The notes under the pieces: model-generated
The model's input: the letters and a program-made list of their open reading frames with translations, nothing else
What the model was told of the DNA's origin: nothing
Database searches by the model: none
Translations under genes and position numbers: made by a program
Part shown: piece after piece, positions 26,117 to 33,286 of the stretch
Layout: each line of letters begins with the position of its first letter
How positions within the stretch are numbered: the first letter of the stretch is position 1
From: Chitinophagaceae bacterium
Lineage (GTDB): Bacteria; Bacteroidota; Bacteroidia; Chitinophagales; Chitinophagaceae
Assembly: GCA_025923075.1 (NCBI GenBank)
Contig: JAICGN010000036.1
Span: 1-35,479 of the forward strand
Length of the DNA stretch: 35,479 nucleotides
Direction of reading: 5' to 3'

Positions 26117-27499
26117 TTAATCTTTTTTGAACTTCACTATGTTCAATATATTCCCGGCAATTTTTTCTCCCTGCCTTTTTCCTTCAACACAAGAATAGGT
26201 ATAATGTATACCAGCATACACTCTTGAACGTCCAATATCTTCTGCCATTTCATTGAAAGAATTGTAAGAACGTGGCGCCATACCAAGATTATCATAAGTA
26301 CGAAGCGTAACAAAATAATTATCTCCAAACAAACTGGTCATGATTGCTGCAAAAGCGCCCCCTGTTTGCGAGTGACCCGAAGGAAAATCCGGGTGATTAG
26401 GCATGGACAACAATGAGGTCCACCCGGTATGTCCCATTACATTACGAATGTAGCGGGTGGGCCGGTCCGTTAGTATATCATATTTTTTCTTCCAGCAATC
26501 GATTTGGGATTCGGCCATCGCGATGGCAACTTTTGCATGTGCCAATGCATAAAAATCCAATTGCGGATTTTCGTCATTCATTACCTGACTGAAGATATAC
26601 TGGTAGTGTGTGCCTCCCTGGAAGCCCGGGTTGTCACGGAAATACAATGCGGTTGCGATCTGTTCAGAAGTCAGTGTTTGTGAAATATCATATACTTCCT
26701 TTACCATTTGGAAGTAGGCTGAGTTAGGATCAGTAGAATAAGCAGGTGGTGGTGATGATGCAGTATTGTTTGTACTGCCCGGAACAAATAGACGGTTAAG
26801 CCCCCAATAAGGCGCCGACGCTGTTGTTGGATTCGGTGCAACAGGTCTCCATTTAGTAACATCGGATGACATCTCATACGCAGGCCGCACAGTTAATGCT
26901 CCATCGGTCTTTGACCATTCAAATACCAATTGCGCTATTTGCTTGCCAAAGTTTTCAGAACGTTGAAATGTGGCTGCATTAACTCGGGGTTGATATTCGT
27001 TTTTCAATGCATTCTCCAAGGAATCCATTGACGCTTTGTGTGCTTGTGAAGCAACTGTATAAAAGTTTTTAGTAAGGAACGCCAGTGCTGCATTGGCAGC
27101 TGTTGACCAATGATATGCTTTGCCCGGTTCGGTAGATGGCATTGCAGGCATGTCAGTAAGCTGCCCGTAAAGGGATTGATAGCCGGGCATCCCAGGTACC
27201 ACTGATTCATACAACGCTATTGCGTTATAAGCAAAATAACGATTGCCATTCAGACCAAAAGGATTTGCACCGGCAATTCGGAGAATTCGTAATTGCAAAT
27301 CATGCCATTTTCTTGCGACTTCTGATGAAAATGTTTTTGTTTGTTGTAAATGCCCGTGCACCTGATTAGCCGCTGTTGCCAATTCTTCGTTCAGAGCTGG
27401 TCGACTGTCCATATCTTTTTGACAGGAAGAATACATAAAAAGCATAATTGCAACAATCGCAATTCTTGTCATTAATGAGACATTAATCAATGTTTTCAT
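26117..27499 (-). CDS. PAP2/vanadium-dependent haloperoxidase-like lipoprotein (copy 3)
   Basis: A protein of 460 residues. The signal peptide ends in a lipobox (MLFMYSSC) followed by QKDMDS, so it is an envelope lipoprotein. The active-site motifs are intact: KYDILTDRP, HPDFPSGHS with PSGH at 373-376, and SRVYAGIH with Ser425, Arg426 and His432. It is closest to 24097-25482, sharing KTFSSE, VPGMPGYQSLYGQLTD-type and PSTEPGKAYHW stretches, so these two are the more recent duplicates and 22295-23665 the outlier. Activity could be haloperoxidase or phosphatase. It is transcribed divergently from the LytS/LytTR operon, 239 bases away, which makes regulation by that system possible but unproven. 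Confidence 0.9.
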   Translation of the reverse strand: MKTLINVSLMTRIAIVAIMLFMYSSCQKDMDSRPALNEELATAANQVHGHLQQTKTFSSEVARKWHDLQLRILRIAGANPFGLNGNRYFAYNAIALYESVVPGMPGYQSLYGQLTDMPAMPSTEPGKAYHWSTAANAALAFLTKNFYTVASQAHKASMDSLENALKNEYQPRVNAATFQRSENFGKQIAQLVFEWSKTDGALTVRPAYEMSSDVTKWRPVAPNPTTASAPYWGLNRLFVPGSTNNTASSPPPAYSTDPNSAYFQMVKEVYDISQTLTSEQIATALYFRDNPGFQGGTHYQYIFSQVMNDENPQLDFYALAHAKVAIAMAESQIDCWKKKYDILTDRPTRYIRNVMGHTGWTSLLSMPNHPDFPSGHSQTGGAFAAIMTSLFGDNYFVTLRTYDNLGMAPRSYNSFNEMAEDIGRSRVYAGIHYTYSCVEGKRQGEKIAGNILNIVKFKKD

Positions 27500-27738
27500 T
27501 TTTTCTAAGTTTGATTTTGAAATTTATTGTCAATATCAAAACTAGTTTTATGGAGATGTTGAAATTTTCTATTTCGGCAGACAGGGTTATTGAGATAGCA
27601 GAAACCTTGCGCCTATAGCCATTTCGTTTTGCCGACGGCAAACTGCATTTGCAGATAAAGAAAGAACACTTGTCTAAAAACACCTATAAACCCGGAATTT
27701 GAAAAAGTGATTATGTAACTTTAAAGGCAAGGCAGCAT
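27500..27738. promoter_or_regulatory. Divergent intergenic region with palindromes
   Basis: This region lies between PAP2 copy 3 (minus) and the kinase operon (plus). It contains half of the REP-like motif (cggcagacaggg, 27575-27586), a perfect hairpin tttgccg-a-cggcaaa (27628-27642), and a small stem ctgca-tt-tgcag right after it. A weak -7-like box TAACTTTA lies at 27716-27723 before the kinase ATG, without a well-placed -33 box. This is the natural place to look for LytTR operators. Confidence 0.4.
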
Positions 27739-28932
27739 ATGAATATTTATGATCTCATATTTTCTAACGAAAGAAATTATCGCGTCCGGCGTCATCTATT
27801 GTTTTGGACAGCCTGGTGTATATATTATATCGTAAGCTTTCTAATCCCCACTCATTGGATACCTGCCTGGAACCTTCGTGGCCCTATGACTCACATTGAA
27901 CGTTATGGTATCGTTCTCGCCAGCTTAAGAATTATGTTGGCTGCCATTTTAATTACTGTAGTGCATGCAGCACTTGTTTATGGTATCTTGTATTTTATCC
28001 TGCCAAGGTATCTCTCGAAAAATAAAAACTGGATCATCACTACCGGTTTGATGCTATTGTTTGTTTCCCTTATGGCGTTTATTAACTATTTCAATTTTGT
28101 TCTTGCCTTTTATCTCAGTACCCAAAAGGGATATTTTGCAGCCATGCCAAACATGGAGTTTATTATCCCGGTGTGGATCCGGCACATATTAATTAATTAT
28201 CCTACAGTGGTCGGTTTTGCGTTGGCTATTAAATTGTTGAAAAACTGGTATGTCAAACAAGAAGAAACCGTACAGCTGACCCGTGAAAAAATCAATGCAG
28301 AACTACAATTATTAAAAGCGCAGGTACATCCTCATTTTTTATTTAATACTCTCAATAATATTTATTCATTTATACTAAATGGTTCTAGCCGGGCTCCTGA
28401 GATGATAAAAAAACTTTCGGCCTTGCTAAATTATATTTTGAACGAATGCAATCGTCCTCTTGTACCCCTCTCGAAGGAACTATCATTGATACAGGATTAT
28501 ATGGAACTGGAACGAATACGCTATGGCGATAAACTGAGCATGAATATGCATATACAGGGAACCACGACCGGGAAAATGATCAGTCCCCTGTTGCTAATTC
28601 CCTTTGTTGAAAACAGCTTTAAGCACGGGACCAGCCGCATGCTTACGCATCCCTGGGTAAAGCTTGATGTTACTATTGACGACAACGCATTAGAGTTTAG
28701 AATATCCAATAATAAACCCGAACAAAAGAAAGATGGAACAACCAAAAAAGGAATAGGGCTTAACAATGTAAAGAAACGATTACAATTACTTTATCCGGAA
28801 ACTCATTCATTATCTATAATAGAAAATGAAATGAGCTACGATGTAACGATGAAGGTTGCGTTATATGTACCTGCCGAAAACGAGAAGGTAGTTTTGAGTT
28901 TAGACGAAAAAGGAATATATGAACTGGCATGA
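27739..28932 (+). CDS. LytS-type sensor histidine kinase
   Basis: A 397-residue membrane histidine kinase of the His_kinase (PF06580) class, which pairs with LytTR regulators. Four membrane segments at about 18-37, 63-90, 99-125 and 145-165 form the sensor, with no large external domain. A short linker leads to the dimerisation/phosphorylation motif LLKAQVHPHFLFNTLNN, where His199 is the expected phospho-acceptor. The ATP domain keeps the N box (PFVENSFKHG) and glycine box (KKGIGLNNVKKRLQLLYP). It overlaps the next gene by 14 bases, so translation is coupled. It is the catalytically complete kinase of the three-gene system. Confidence 0.93.
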   Translation: MNIYDLIFSNERNYRVRRHLLFWTAWCIYYIVSFLIPTHWIPAWNLRGPMTHIERYGIVLASLRIMLAAILITVVHAALVYGILYFILPRYLSKNKNWIITTGLMLLFVSLMAFINYFNFVLAFYLSTQKGYFAAMPNMEFIIPVWIRHILINYPTVVGFALAIKLLKNWYVKQEETVQLTREKINAELQLLKAQVHPHFLFNTLNNIYSFILNGSSRAPEMIKKLSALLNYILNECNRPLVPLSKELSLIQDYMELERIRYGDKLSMNMHIQGTTTGKMISPLLLIPFVENSFKHGTSRMLTHPWVKLDVTIDDNALEFRISNNKPEQKKDGTTKKGIGLNNVKKRLQLLYPETHSLSIIENEMSYDVTMKVALYVPAENEKVVLSLDEKGIYELA

Positions 28933-30070
28933 ATTTGTTTTTTCTGAAAAACCTGCACATCGCGCCAGGCGTCATATTATTTTTTGGCTGCTGTGGTGGA
29001 TCTATTTTGCAGTTACTTATTATTATTATTTGCAGGTCGGATTGCAGAAAATCGTTTGGGGCGACCTGAGTTCAATAATGCTTATTGAATCATTCCTGCT
29101 TGTACTCATTCATTTAACTGCCTGTTATTTTTTTATTTACATATTAATACCGCAATACCTTATTACAAAAAAATATCTGCAGTTAATTGGAGGCATTATT
29201 TTATCGGCGGTTTTTCTTTTAGTTGCCGGCTATTTCATTCACAGTTTTGTATTCCCGATCATTGACCCTGTCTATCGGTCTAAAATATCCTCCAATAATT
29301 CGCTCTGGTGGACAAATATTAATTCTGGTTTACTAAGTGCTCCAAAGGTAATTGCTGCTGCTGCTGTTATTAAGCTGATCAAACGGTGGTACCTTAAGCA
29401 AAAGGAAAAAGAAAGAATAGAAAAAGAAAAGTTGATCACCGATTTGCAGTTGATGAAAGCCCAAATACGGCCCGGCTTTCTATTTAATTCTCTTGACCAG
29501 ATATATGATGCCGCGCAAAAAAATTCGCCGCAAGCCCCTGAATTGTTGCTAAAGCTTGCGGACCTGCTGAGCTATCTCCTGTATGAATGTGAAGAGCCAA
29601 AAGTTCGTTTGGAAAAAGAGCTTACGATGATGAAAGAATATATGGCTTTGGAAAAAGCAAGGCATGGTAACAGGCTTGAACTGGAAACGGTGCTAAAAGG
29701 AGATACCGGGGACAAAACAATTGCTCCTCTATTATTATTACCCTTTATAGAAAACAGTTTTAAACATTGCGGCTGCCAGGACGAACAACCCTGGATAAAC
29801 CTTGACATAAGCATTGAAAATGAAATTTTATCCATGAAACTGATAAATGGTGTTGATCCGGCAAAAACAAAAGTTTCTACTCAAGAGATCATGAATGTTG
29901 AAAAAAGATTACAGCTATTATATCCAGGCAAACATGAACTGAAGAAATATGTTGAAAATGAAATTTATGTAGTTCTTTTAAAAATTAACCTCTGTGAAAG
30001 ACCTGAATTGAATTTCTCGCTATCTTCTAATGTTAAAAATAGACAGAACTCAAAATATGCCATTCAATAA
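28919..30070 (+). CDS. LytS-like pseudo-histidine kinase
   Basis: A 383-residue paralogue of the preceding kinase with the same layout: four membrane segments (about 18-38, 50-78, 87-112, 137-153), coiled linker, then the catalytic region. The phospho-acceptor motif reads QIRPGFLFNSLDQIYD, with Gly186 where the essential His should be and Arg184 in place of the other His. The N box (PFIENSFKHC) survives, but the glycine box has become STQEIMNVEKRLQLLYPG, losing the GxGL that closes over ATP. The frame is intact and the C-terminal half is conserved, so selection probably maintains it as a non-phosphorylating partner, perhaps in a heterodimer with the first kinase. It overlaps both neighbours. 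Confidence 0.9.
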   Translation: MNWHEFVFSEKPAHRARRHIIFWLLWWIYFAVTYYYYLQVGLQKIVWGDLSSIMLIESFLLVLIHLTACYFFIYILIPQYLITKKYLQLIGGIILSAVFLLVAGYFIHSFVFPIIDPVYRSKISSNNSLWWTNINSGLLSAPKVIAAAAVIKLIKRWYLKQKEKERIEKEKLITDLQLMKAQIRPGFLFNSLDQIYDAAQKNSPQAPELLLKLADLLSYLLYECEEPKVRLEKELTMMKEYMALEKARHGNRLELETVLKGDTGDKTIAPLLLLPFIENSFKHCGCQDEQPWINLDISIENEILSMKLINGVDPAKTKVSTQEIMNVEKRLQLLYPGKHELKKYVENEIYVVLLKINLCERPELNFSLSSNVKNRQNSKYAIQ

Positions 30071-30836
30071 AAAAATAAAGTGCCTTGTTATTGATGATGA
30101 GCTTCCTGCAAGAGATGTTCTCGAAAAACATATCTCAGGTGTCGAGGCGCTTGAACTGGCAGGCACCTGTACAAATGCTGTTGAAGCGTTGTCATTTTTA
30201 CAATCCAATATAGTCGATCTGTTATTTCTTGATATTCAAATGCCGCATATTCTTGGGACAAATTTTGTCCGCACATTAAAAAATCCACCTAAAGTAATTT
30301 TCACGACCGCATACAGGAAATATGCCATTGAAGGATTCGAGCTCGATGCTGTTGATTACTTGCTTAAGCCAATAAGCTTTGATCGCTTCTTAAAAGCAGT
30401 AAATAAAATTTTCGAATTAAATCTTCAGAGTAATACAAATACGACAGCTGCAGAAAATCATGCCGAACCATCGCAGCCTTTTTTGTATGTGCGTGTCGAT
30501 CGCAAAATGGTAAAAGTGTTGTTTAATGACATTTTATATATAGAAGGGTTCAGAGATTATATCCGGATATTCACTACCTCAAAAACAATTATAACAAAAC
30601 ACCAGCTCTCATCGCTGGAAGAAATGTTGCCGGCCGATTCTTTCTTACGTATCCACCGATCTTATATAATATCCATTAATAAAATTGATTCATACAATAC
30701 TGACACAATAGAAATAGCGAAAAAAGAATTACCAATTGGCCGGTTATTCAAACACGATGTAATTAAATTGCTGAATGCTTCGACTGTCCGACGTGATTCT
30801 AACATAAATTTGAAAAACAAGCCGGATACTGATTAA
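30057..30836 (+). CDS. LytTR-family DNA-binding response regulator
   Basis: A response regulator of 259 residues. The N-terminal receiver domain has the acidic pair in CLVIDDELPARD, the phospho-acceptor Asp59 in LLFLDIQMP, the Thr in FTTAYRKYAIEGF and Lys in DYLLKPIS. The C-terminal LytTR domain (about residues 148-250) has FLYVRVDRKMVKVLFNDILYIEG, then FLRIHRSYIISINKID and LPIGRLFKHDV. It is the cognate regulator of the kinase operon: its start lies inside the end of the pseudo-kinase gene. ATG 30057 gives the standard N terminus (MPFNKKIKCLVIDDE); an in-frame ATG at 30030 would add nine residues and cannot be excluded. Confidence 0.93.
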   Translation: MPFNKKIKCLVIDDELPARDVLEKHISGVEALELAGTCTNAVEALSFLQSNIVDLLFLDIQMPHILGTNFVRTLKNPPKVIFTTAYRKYAIEGFELDAVDYLLKPISFDRFLKAVNKIFELNLQSNTNTTAAENHAEPSQPFLYVRVDRKMVKVLFNDILYIEGFRDYIRIFTTSKTIITKHQLSSLEEMLPADSFLRIHRSYIISINKIDSYNTDTIEIAKKELPIGRLFKHDVIKLLNASTVRRDSNINLKNKPDTD

Positions 30837-30903
30837 CATATTTCGTCCTTACTGGTTGTCAATGCTTACAACTCAATATCGGTAAGCAAATCCCATCCTC
30901 ATC

Positions 30904-30923
30904 GGTGTTTCGTTTATAACACC
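30904..30923. terminator. Candidate hairpin between convergent genes
   Basis: Arms ggtgtt (30904-30909) and aacacc (30918-30923) flank an 8-base loop, between the stops of the LytTR gene (30836) and the DsrE-like gene (30931). There is no T-run. A second imperfect stem at about 30849-30887 (cttac...gtaag) precedes it. Confidence 0.3.
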
Positions 30924-30930
30924 TAAGCGT

Positions 30931-31356
30931 TCACGGGTTATAGCCCGCTTTCAGATAGCTCCACCCTTCCTGTTGCTTCGATGAAATTTCGAGGCTGGCT
31001 AATGGCACAGTCACCGTCTGTGGTAATAACTGGCTTTTGACGATCCCTCTTCTTTGCATGGAGGCTTCACATGCCGAAAAAACAACATTGTATTTTCTGT
31101 GAAATTCTTCAATTTGTTGCTGCACCGTTGTCCTTTCCTTCATCAATATGTCAAGACCCGGCCCATAACAAACTACTTCCAACTTTGCCTTACCCTCTGT
31201 TGCTTTCACGATATTGTTAAGCTGACGCATAATTGTAGAAAAACTTGCAGTATCTCCTTTGGTAAAATCAAAAATAATTTTGTGTTCTTTTTGCTGCCCA
31301 ATGACTCCAGTTACAATGAAGAATACCGCTGCAGCTGTTAAGACTATCTTTTTCAT
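30931..31356 (-). CDS. Exported DsrE/DsrF-like protein
   Basis: A protein of 141 residues. The signal peptide (MKKIVLTAAAVFFIVTGVIG) is followed by a DsrE-like fold: HKIIFDFTKGD, IMRQLNNIVKA, KLEVVCYGPGLDILMKE, VVFSACEASMQRRGI, LPQTVTVPLASLEI and KQQEGWSYLKAGYNP. The Cys in SACEASM corresponds to the position usually conserved in this group (ACxNxM), so a thiol or sulfur-carrier role in the envelope is possible but unproven. It stands alone, convergent with the response regulator and followed on the minus strand upstream by the DinB-like gene. Confidence 0.82.
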   Translation of the reverse strand: MKKIVLTAAAVFFIVTGVIGQQKEHKIIFDFTKGDTASFSTIMRQLNNIVKATEGKAKLEVVCYGPGLDILMKERTTVQQQIEEFHRKYNVVFSACEASMQRRGIVKSQLLPQTVTVPLASLEISSKQQEGWSYLKAGYNP

Positions 31357-31371
31357 ACCTGGTATTTTACC

Positions 31372-31400
31372 GAAAGGTATGAAACATGTCTTTGTGCAAC
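31372..31400 (-). promoter_or_regulatory. Candidate promoter of the DsrE-like gene
   Basis: On the minus strand, GTTG (31397-31400) and TACCTTTC (31372-31379) are spaced by 17 bases, near the Bacteroidota TTTG/TAnnTTTG consensus with one mismatch in each box. The predicted start site would be only a few bases before or after the ATG at 31356, giving a very short leader. Confidence 0.4.
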
Positions 31401-31425
31401 AACTGTAAGTTTCTATTATGAAAAG

Positions 31426-31917
31426 TCACTTCTTCCTGCTCCAAACACTAAAATCTGTTGGCGGAATTTTGTCAACACCTAACTGGCGAAGCATATTTAC
31501 TAATTGACCCCGGTGATATGTGCCATGATTAAATACGTGCAGGATCATTTGAAAGATCGGTTGCTTAAAACATTCTTTCTTTGAATTGTAATATTGAAAA
31601 ACATGATCCAGCATTGGATCGGTTGCGCTGGTTACCCATTCATGCCATTGGTGATTTTGCTGCAACAGGCTATGGGCAATATCTTTCGTATTCCCTTTAA
31701 AATGTTCACTTGGCGAAATGGTGTGTTCCTGCAATTTCAATCGCTGCCACCAAACACTTTCAGCATCCCACATGTGAAGCATTGTGGTATGCAAATTCTT
31801 AAAACTGCTTGGCATTTCCTGCATCTGCTTTTCTTCAGGCAAAGCAAGAATAATGTCAAACAATTTCTGGTTGGCCCAAATATTATAGGCAGCAAATTGA
31901 GAAAGAAGTTCTTTCAT
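31426..31917 (-). CDS. DinB-family metal-dependent protein
   Basis: A protein of 163 residues with the four-helix DinB/YfiT fold. The His triad that binds the divalent metal is complete: His48 in MLHMWDAESVWW, and His131 and His135 in HVFNHGTYHRGQLV. Family members are thiol-dependent transferases or have unknown roles; DNA-damage induction is historical and is not implied. I choose ATG at 31915-31917 (MKELLSQFAAYNIWANQ), because the longer frame upstream runs through the palindromic intergenic repeat at 31929-31940 and yields non-family sequence. It is divergent from the PLP enzyme gene, 99 bases away. Confidence 0.88.
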   Translation of the reverse strand: MKELLSQFAAYNIWANQKLFDIILALPEEKQMQEMPSSFKNLHTTMLHMWDAESVWWQRLKLQEHTISPSEHFKGNTKDIAHSLLQQNHQWHEWVTSATDPMLDHVFQYYNSKKECFKQPIFQMILHVFNHGTYHRGQLVNMLRQLGVDKIPPTDFSVWSRKK

Positions 31918-31928
31918 GATACCCCCAA

Positions 31929-31940
31929 CCCCTAAAGGGG
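31929..31940. repeat. Intergenic palindrome cccctaaagggg
   Basis: Arms cccct and agggg surround aa; the wider context (accccc...agttttggtg) is the 'ccccTaaaggggag' motif found between many Bacteroidota genes. It lies in the leader of the DinB-like gene and produces a misleading in-frame extension of that gene. Confidence 0.55.
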
Positions 31941-31973
31941 AGTTTTGGTGACTAATAAAGTTTGAAAATCGGC

Positions 31974-31981
31974 TATTTTTG
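31974..31981 (+). promoter_or_regulatory. Candidate -7 element for the PLP enzyme gene
   Basis: TATTTTTG matches the Bacteroidota -7 consensus TAnnTTTG exactly and sits 35 bases before the ATG at 32017, but no -33 TTTG box is found at the proper distance, so the call is weak. Confidence 0.3.
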
Positions 31982-32016
31982 ATAACCAATCAAAATTTCA
32001 AAATTCAATCATCAAT

Positions 32017-33240
32017 ATGGATAAAAGTTTTCCACTTTCTGGCTTTGGCTCAGCAGCATTACACGCCGGACATAAACAAGATCCTTTGTATGCACATGTT
32101 ACGCCCATTTACGCCTCATCAACGTTCGTTTATGATGAAGCAGAACAGGGAATGCGACGTTTTAGCGGCGAAGAGGAAGGTTATATCTACAGTCGCTGGG
32201 GCAATCCAAACTTTAGCGAAGCAGAAAGAAAGATCGTCGCGCTGGAAGCATTTGGTTTAAAAGATGAGAAAGGGAATGAATTACAGTTAAAAGCCTTGCT
32301 TCATTCATCTGGCATGGCAGCACTCAGCAGTTTAATGATTAGCAACCTGAAAAAAGGAGACAAAGTTCTCTCCCACTATTCTCTTTATAGTGGGCTGGAG
32401 GAATTGATAACAAAGATCCTTCCCCAATATGGCGTTGAAGCGATCATCACTGATCTGCGTGACCTGAATAAAGCAAAGGAGGCAATCAAAGCCAATCCCG
32501 GGATCAAACTCATGCATCTTGAAACGCCTGCTAATCCTACGTTGAAGTGTGTGGATATACTGGAACTCACAACGCTTGCAAAAGAAAAAAATATCCTGGT
32601 TTCTATCGACAACACGTTTGCTACTCCTTATTTGCAACAGCCATTTCGTTTTGGAGTTGATTATGTCTTTCACAGTACAACCAAATTCCTGAACGGACAT
32701 GGCACAGCGATTGGGGGTGTGCTGGTTGGAAGGGATCTTGCAAAAATGAATGGTGACGTTACAAAAACGCAACGCATACTTGGCAGCAACAGTAATCCTT
32801 TTGATGCATTTCTTTTAAACCTGGGATTAAAAACACTGGAGCTGCGAATGGAGCGGCATTGCTCTAATGCGATGGAAGTTGCAAAATTTTTGGCAGGTCA
32901 TGCGGCAGTTGCTAAGGTAAATTACAATGGTCTTGAAACCCATCCTGATTATGCAGTAGCAAAAAAGCAAATGAAACATGCGGGGGCTATGATGAGTTTT
33001 GAATTAAAAAATGGAAAGCAGGCTGGTGTGGACTTTATGAATAAGCTGAAGATGTGTGTCCGCACTGTTTCATTAGGTACAGCAGAAACCATCCTTTGCC
33101 ACCCGGCATCTATGACCCATTATGCCATTCCTGATGAAGAAAAAGAAAAGTATGGAATTACAGAAGGGTTGATCAGGCTTAGTGTCGGTTTAGAAAATAT
33201 CCAGGACATTTTGAATGATTTTGACCAGGCGCTCCGGTAA
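32017..33240 (+). CDS. PLP-dependent trans-sulfuration enzyme (methionine gamma-lyase / cystathionine gamma-synthase family)
   Basis: A cytoplasmic enzyme of 407 residues acting on sulfur amino acids or O-activated homoserine. The Cys/Met-metabolism PLP fold is complete: YIYSRWGNPN near residue 56, HSSGMAAL near 96, ETPANPT at 169-175, SIDNTFATPY near 196, and the PLP-binding Lys223 in HSTTKFLNGHG. The C-terminal motif SLGTAETILCHPASMTH is typical. Gamma-lyase, gamma-synthase and O-acetylhomoserine sulfhydrylase members cannot be told apart with confidence by eye; methionine gamma-lyase is my preferred guess. The serine hydrolase gene follows on the same strand after 46 bases. Confidence 0.9.
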   Translation: MDKSFPLSGFGSAALHAGHKQDPLYAHVTPIYASSTFVYDEAEQGMRRFSGEEEGYIYSRWGNPNFSEAERKIVALEAFGLKDEKGNELQLKALLHSSGMAALSSLMISNLKKGDKVLSHYSLYSGLEELITKILPQYGVEAIITDLRDLNKAKEAIKANPGIKLMHLETPANPTLKCVDILELTTLAKEKNILVSIDNTFATPYLQQPFRFGVDYVFHSTTKFLNGHGTAIGGVLVGRDLAKMNGDVTKTQRILGSNSNPFDAFLLNLGLKTLELRMERHCSNAMEVAKFLAGHAAVAKVNYNGLETHPDYAVAKKQMKHAGAMMSFELKNGKQAGVDFMNKLKMCVRTVSLGTAETILCHPASMTHYAIPDEEKEKYGITEGLIRLSVGLENIQDILNDFDQALR

Positions 33241-33286
33241 ACTCTATTTCATACCTTAGTTCAGCTTTTATTACAAAAACTGTTTT

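Noticed and set aside
31918-31989. N-terminal extension of the DinB-like protein
   Set aside because: The extension reads through the cccctaaagggg palindrome (giving SPLGVGGI, a typical translation of that repeat); the family N terminus starts at the ATG at 31917.
32332-32772. 146-residue minus-strand open frame inside the PLP enzyme gene
   Set aside because: It overlaps the conserved catalytic region of the PLP enzyme and looks like a reverse-strand shadow.
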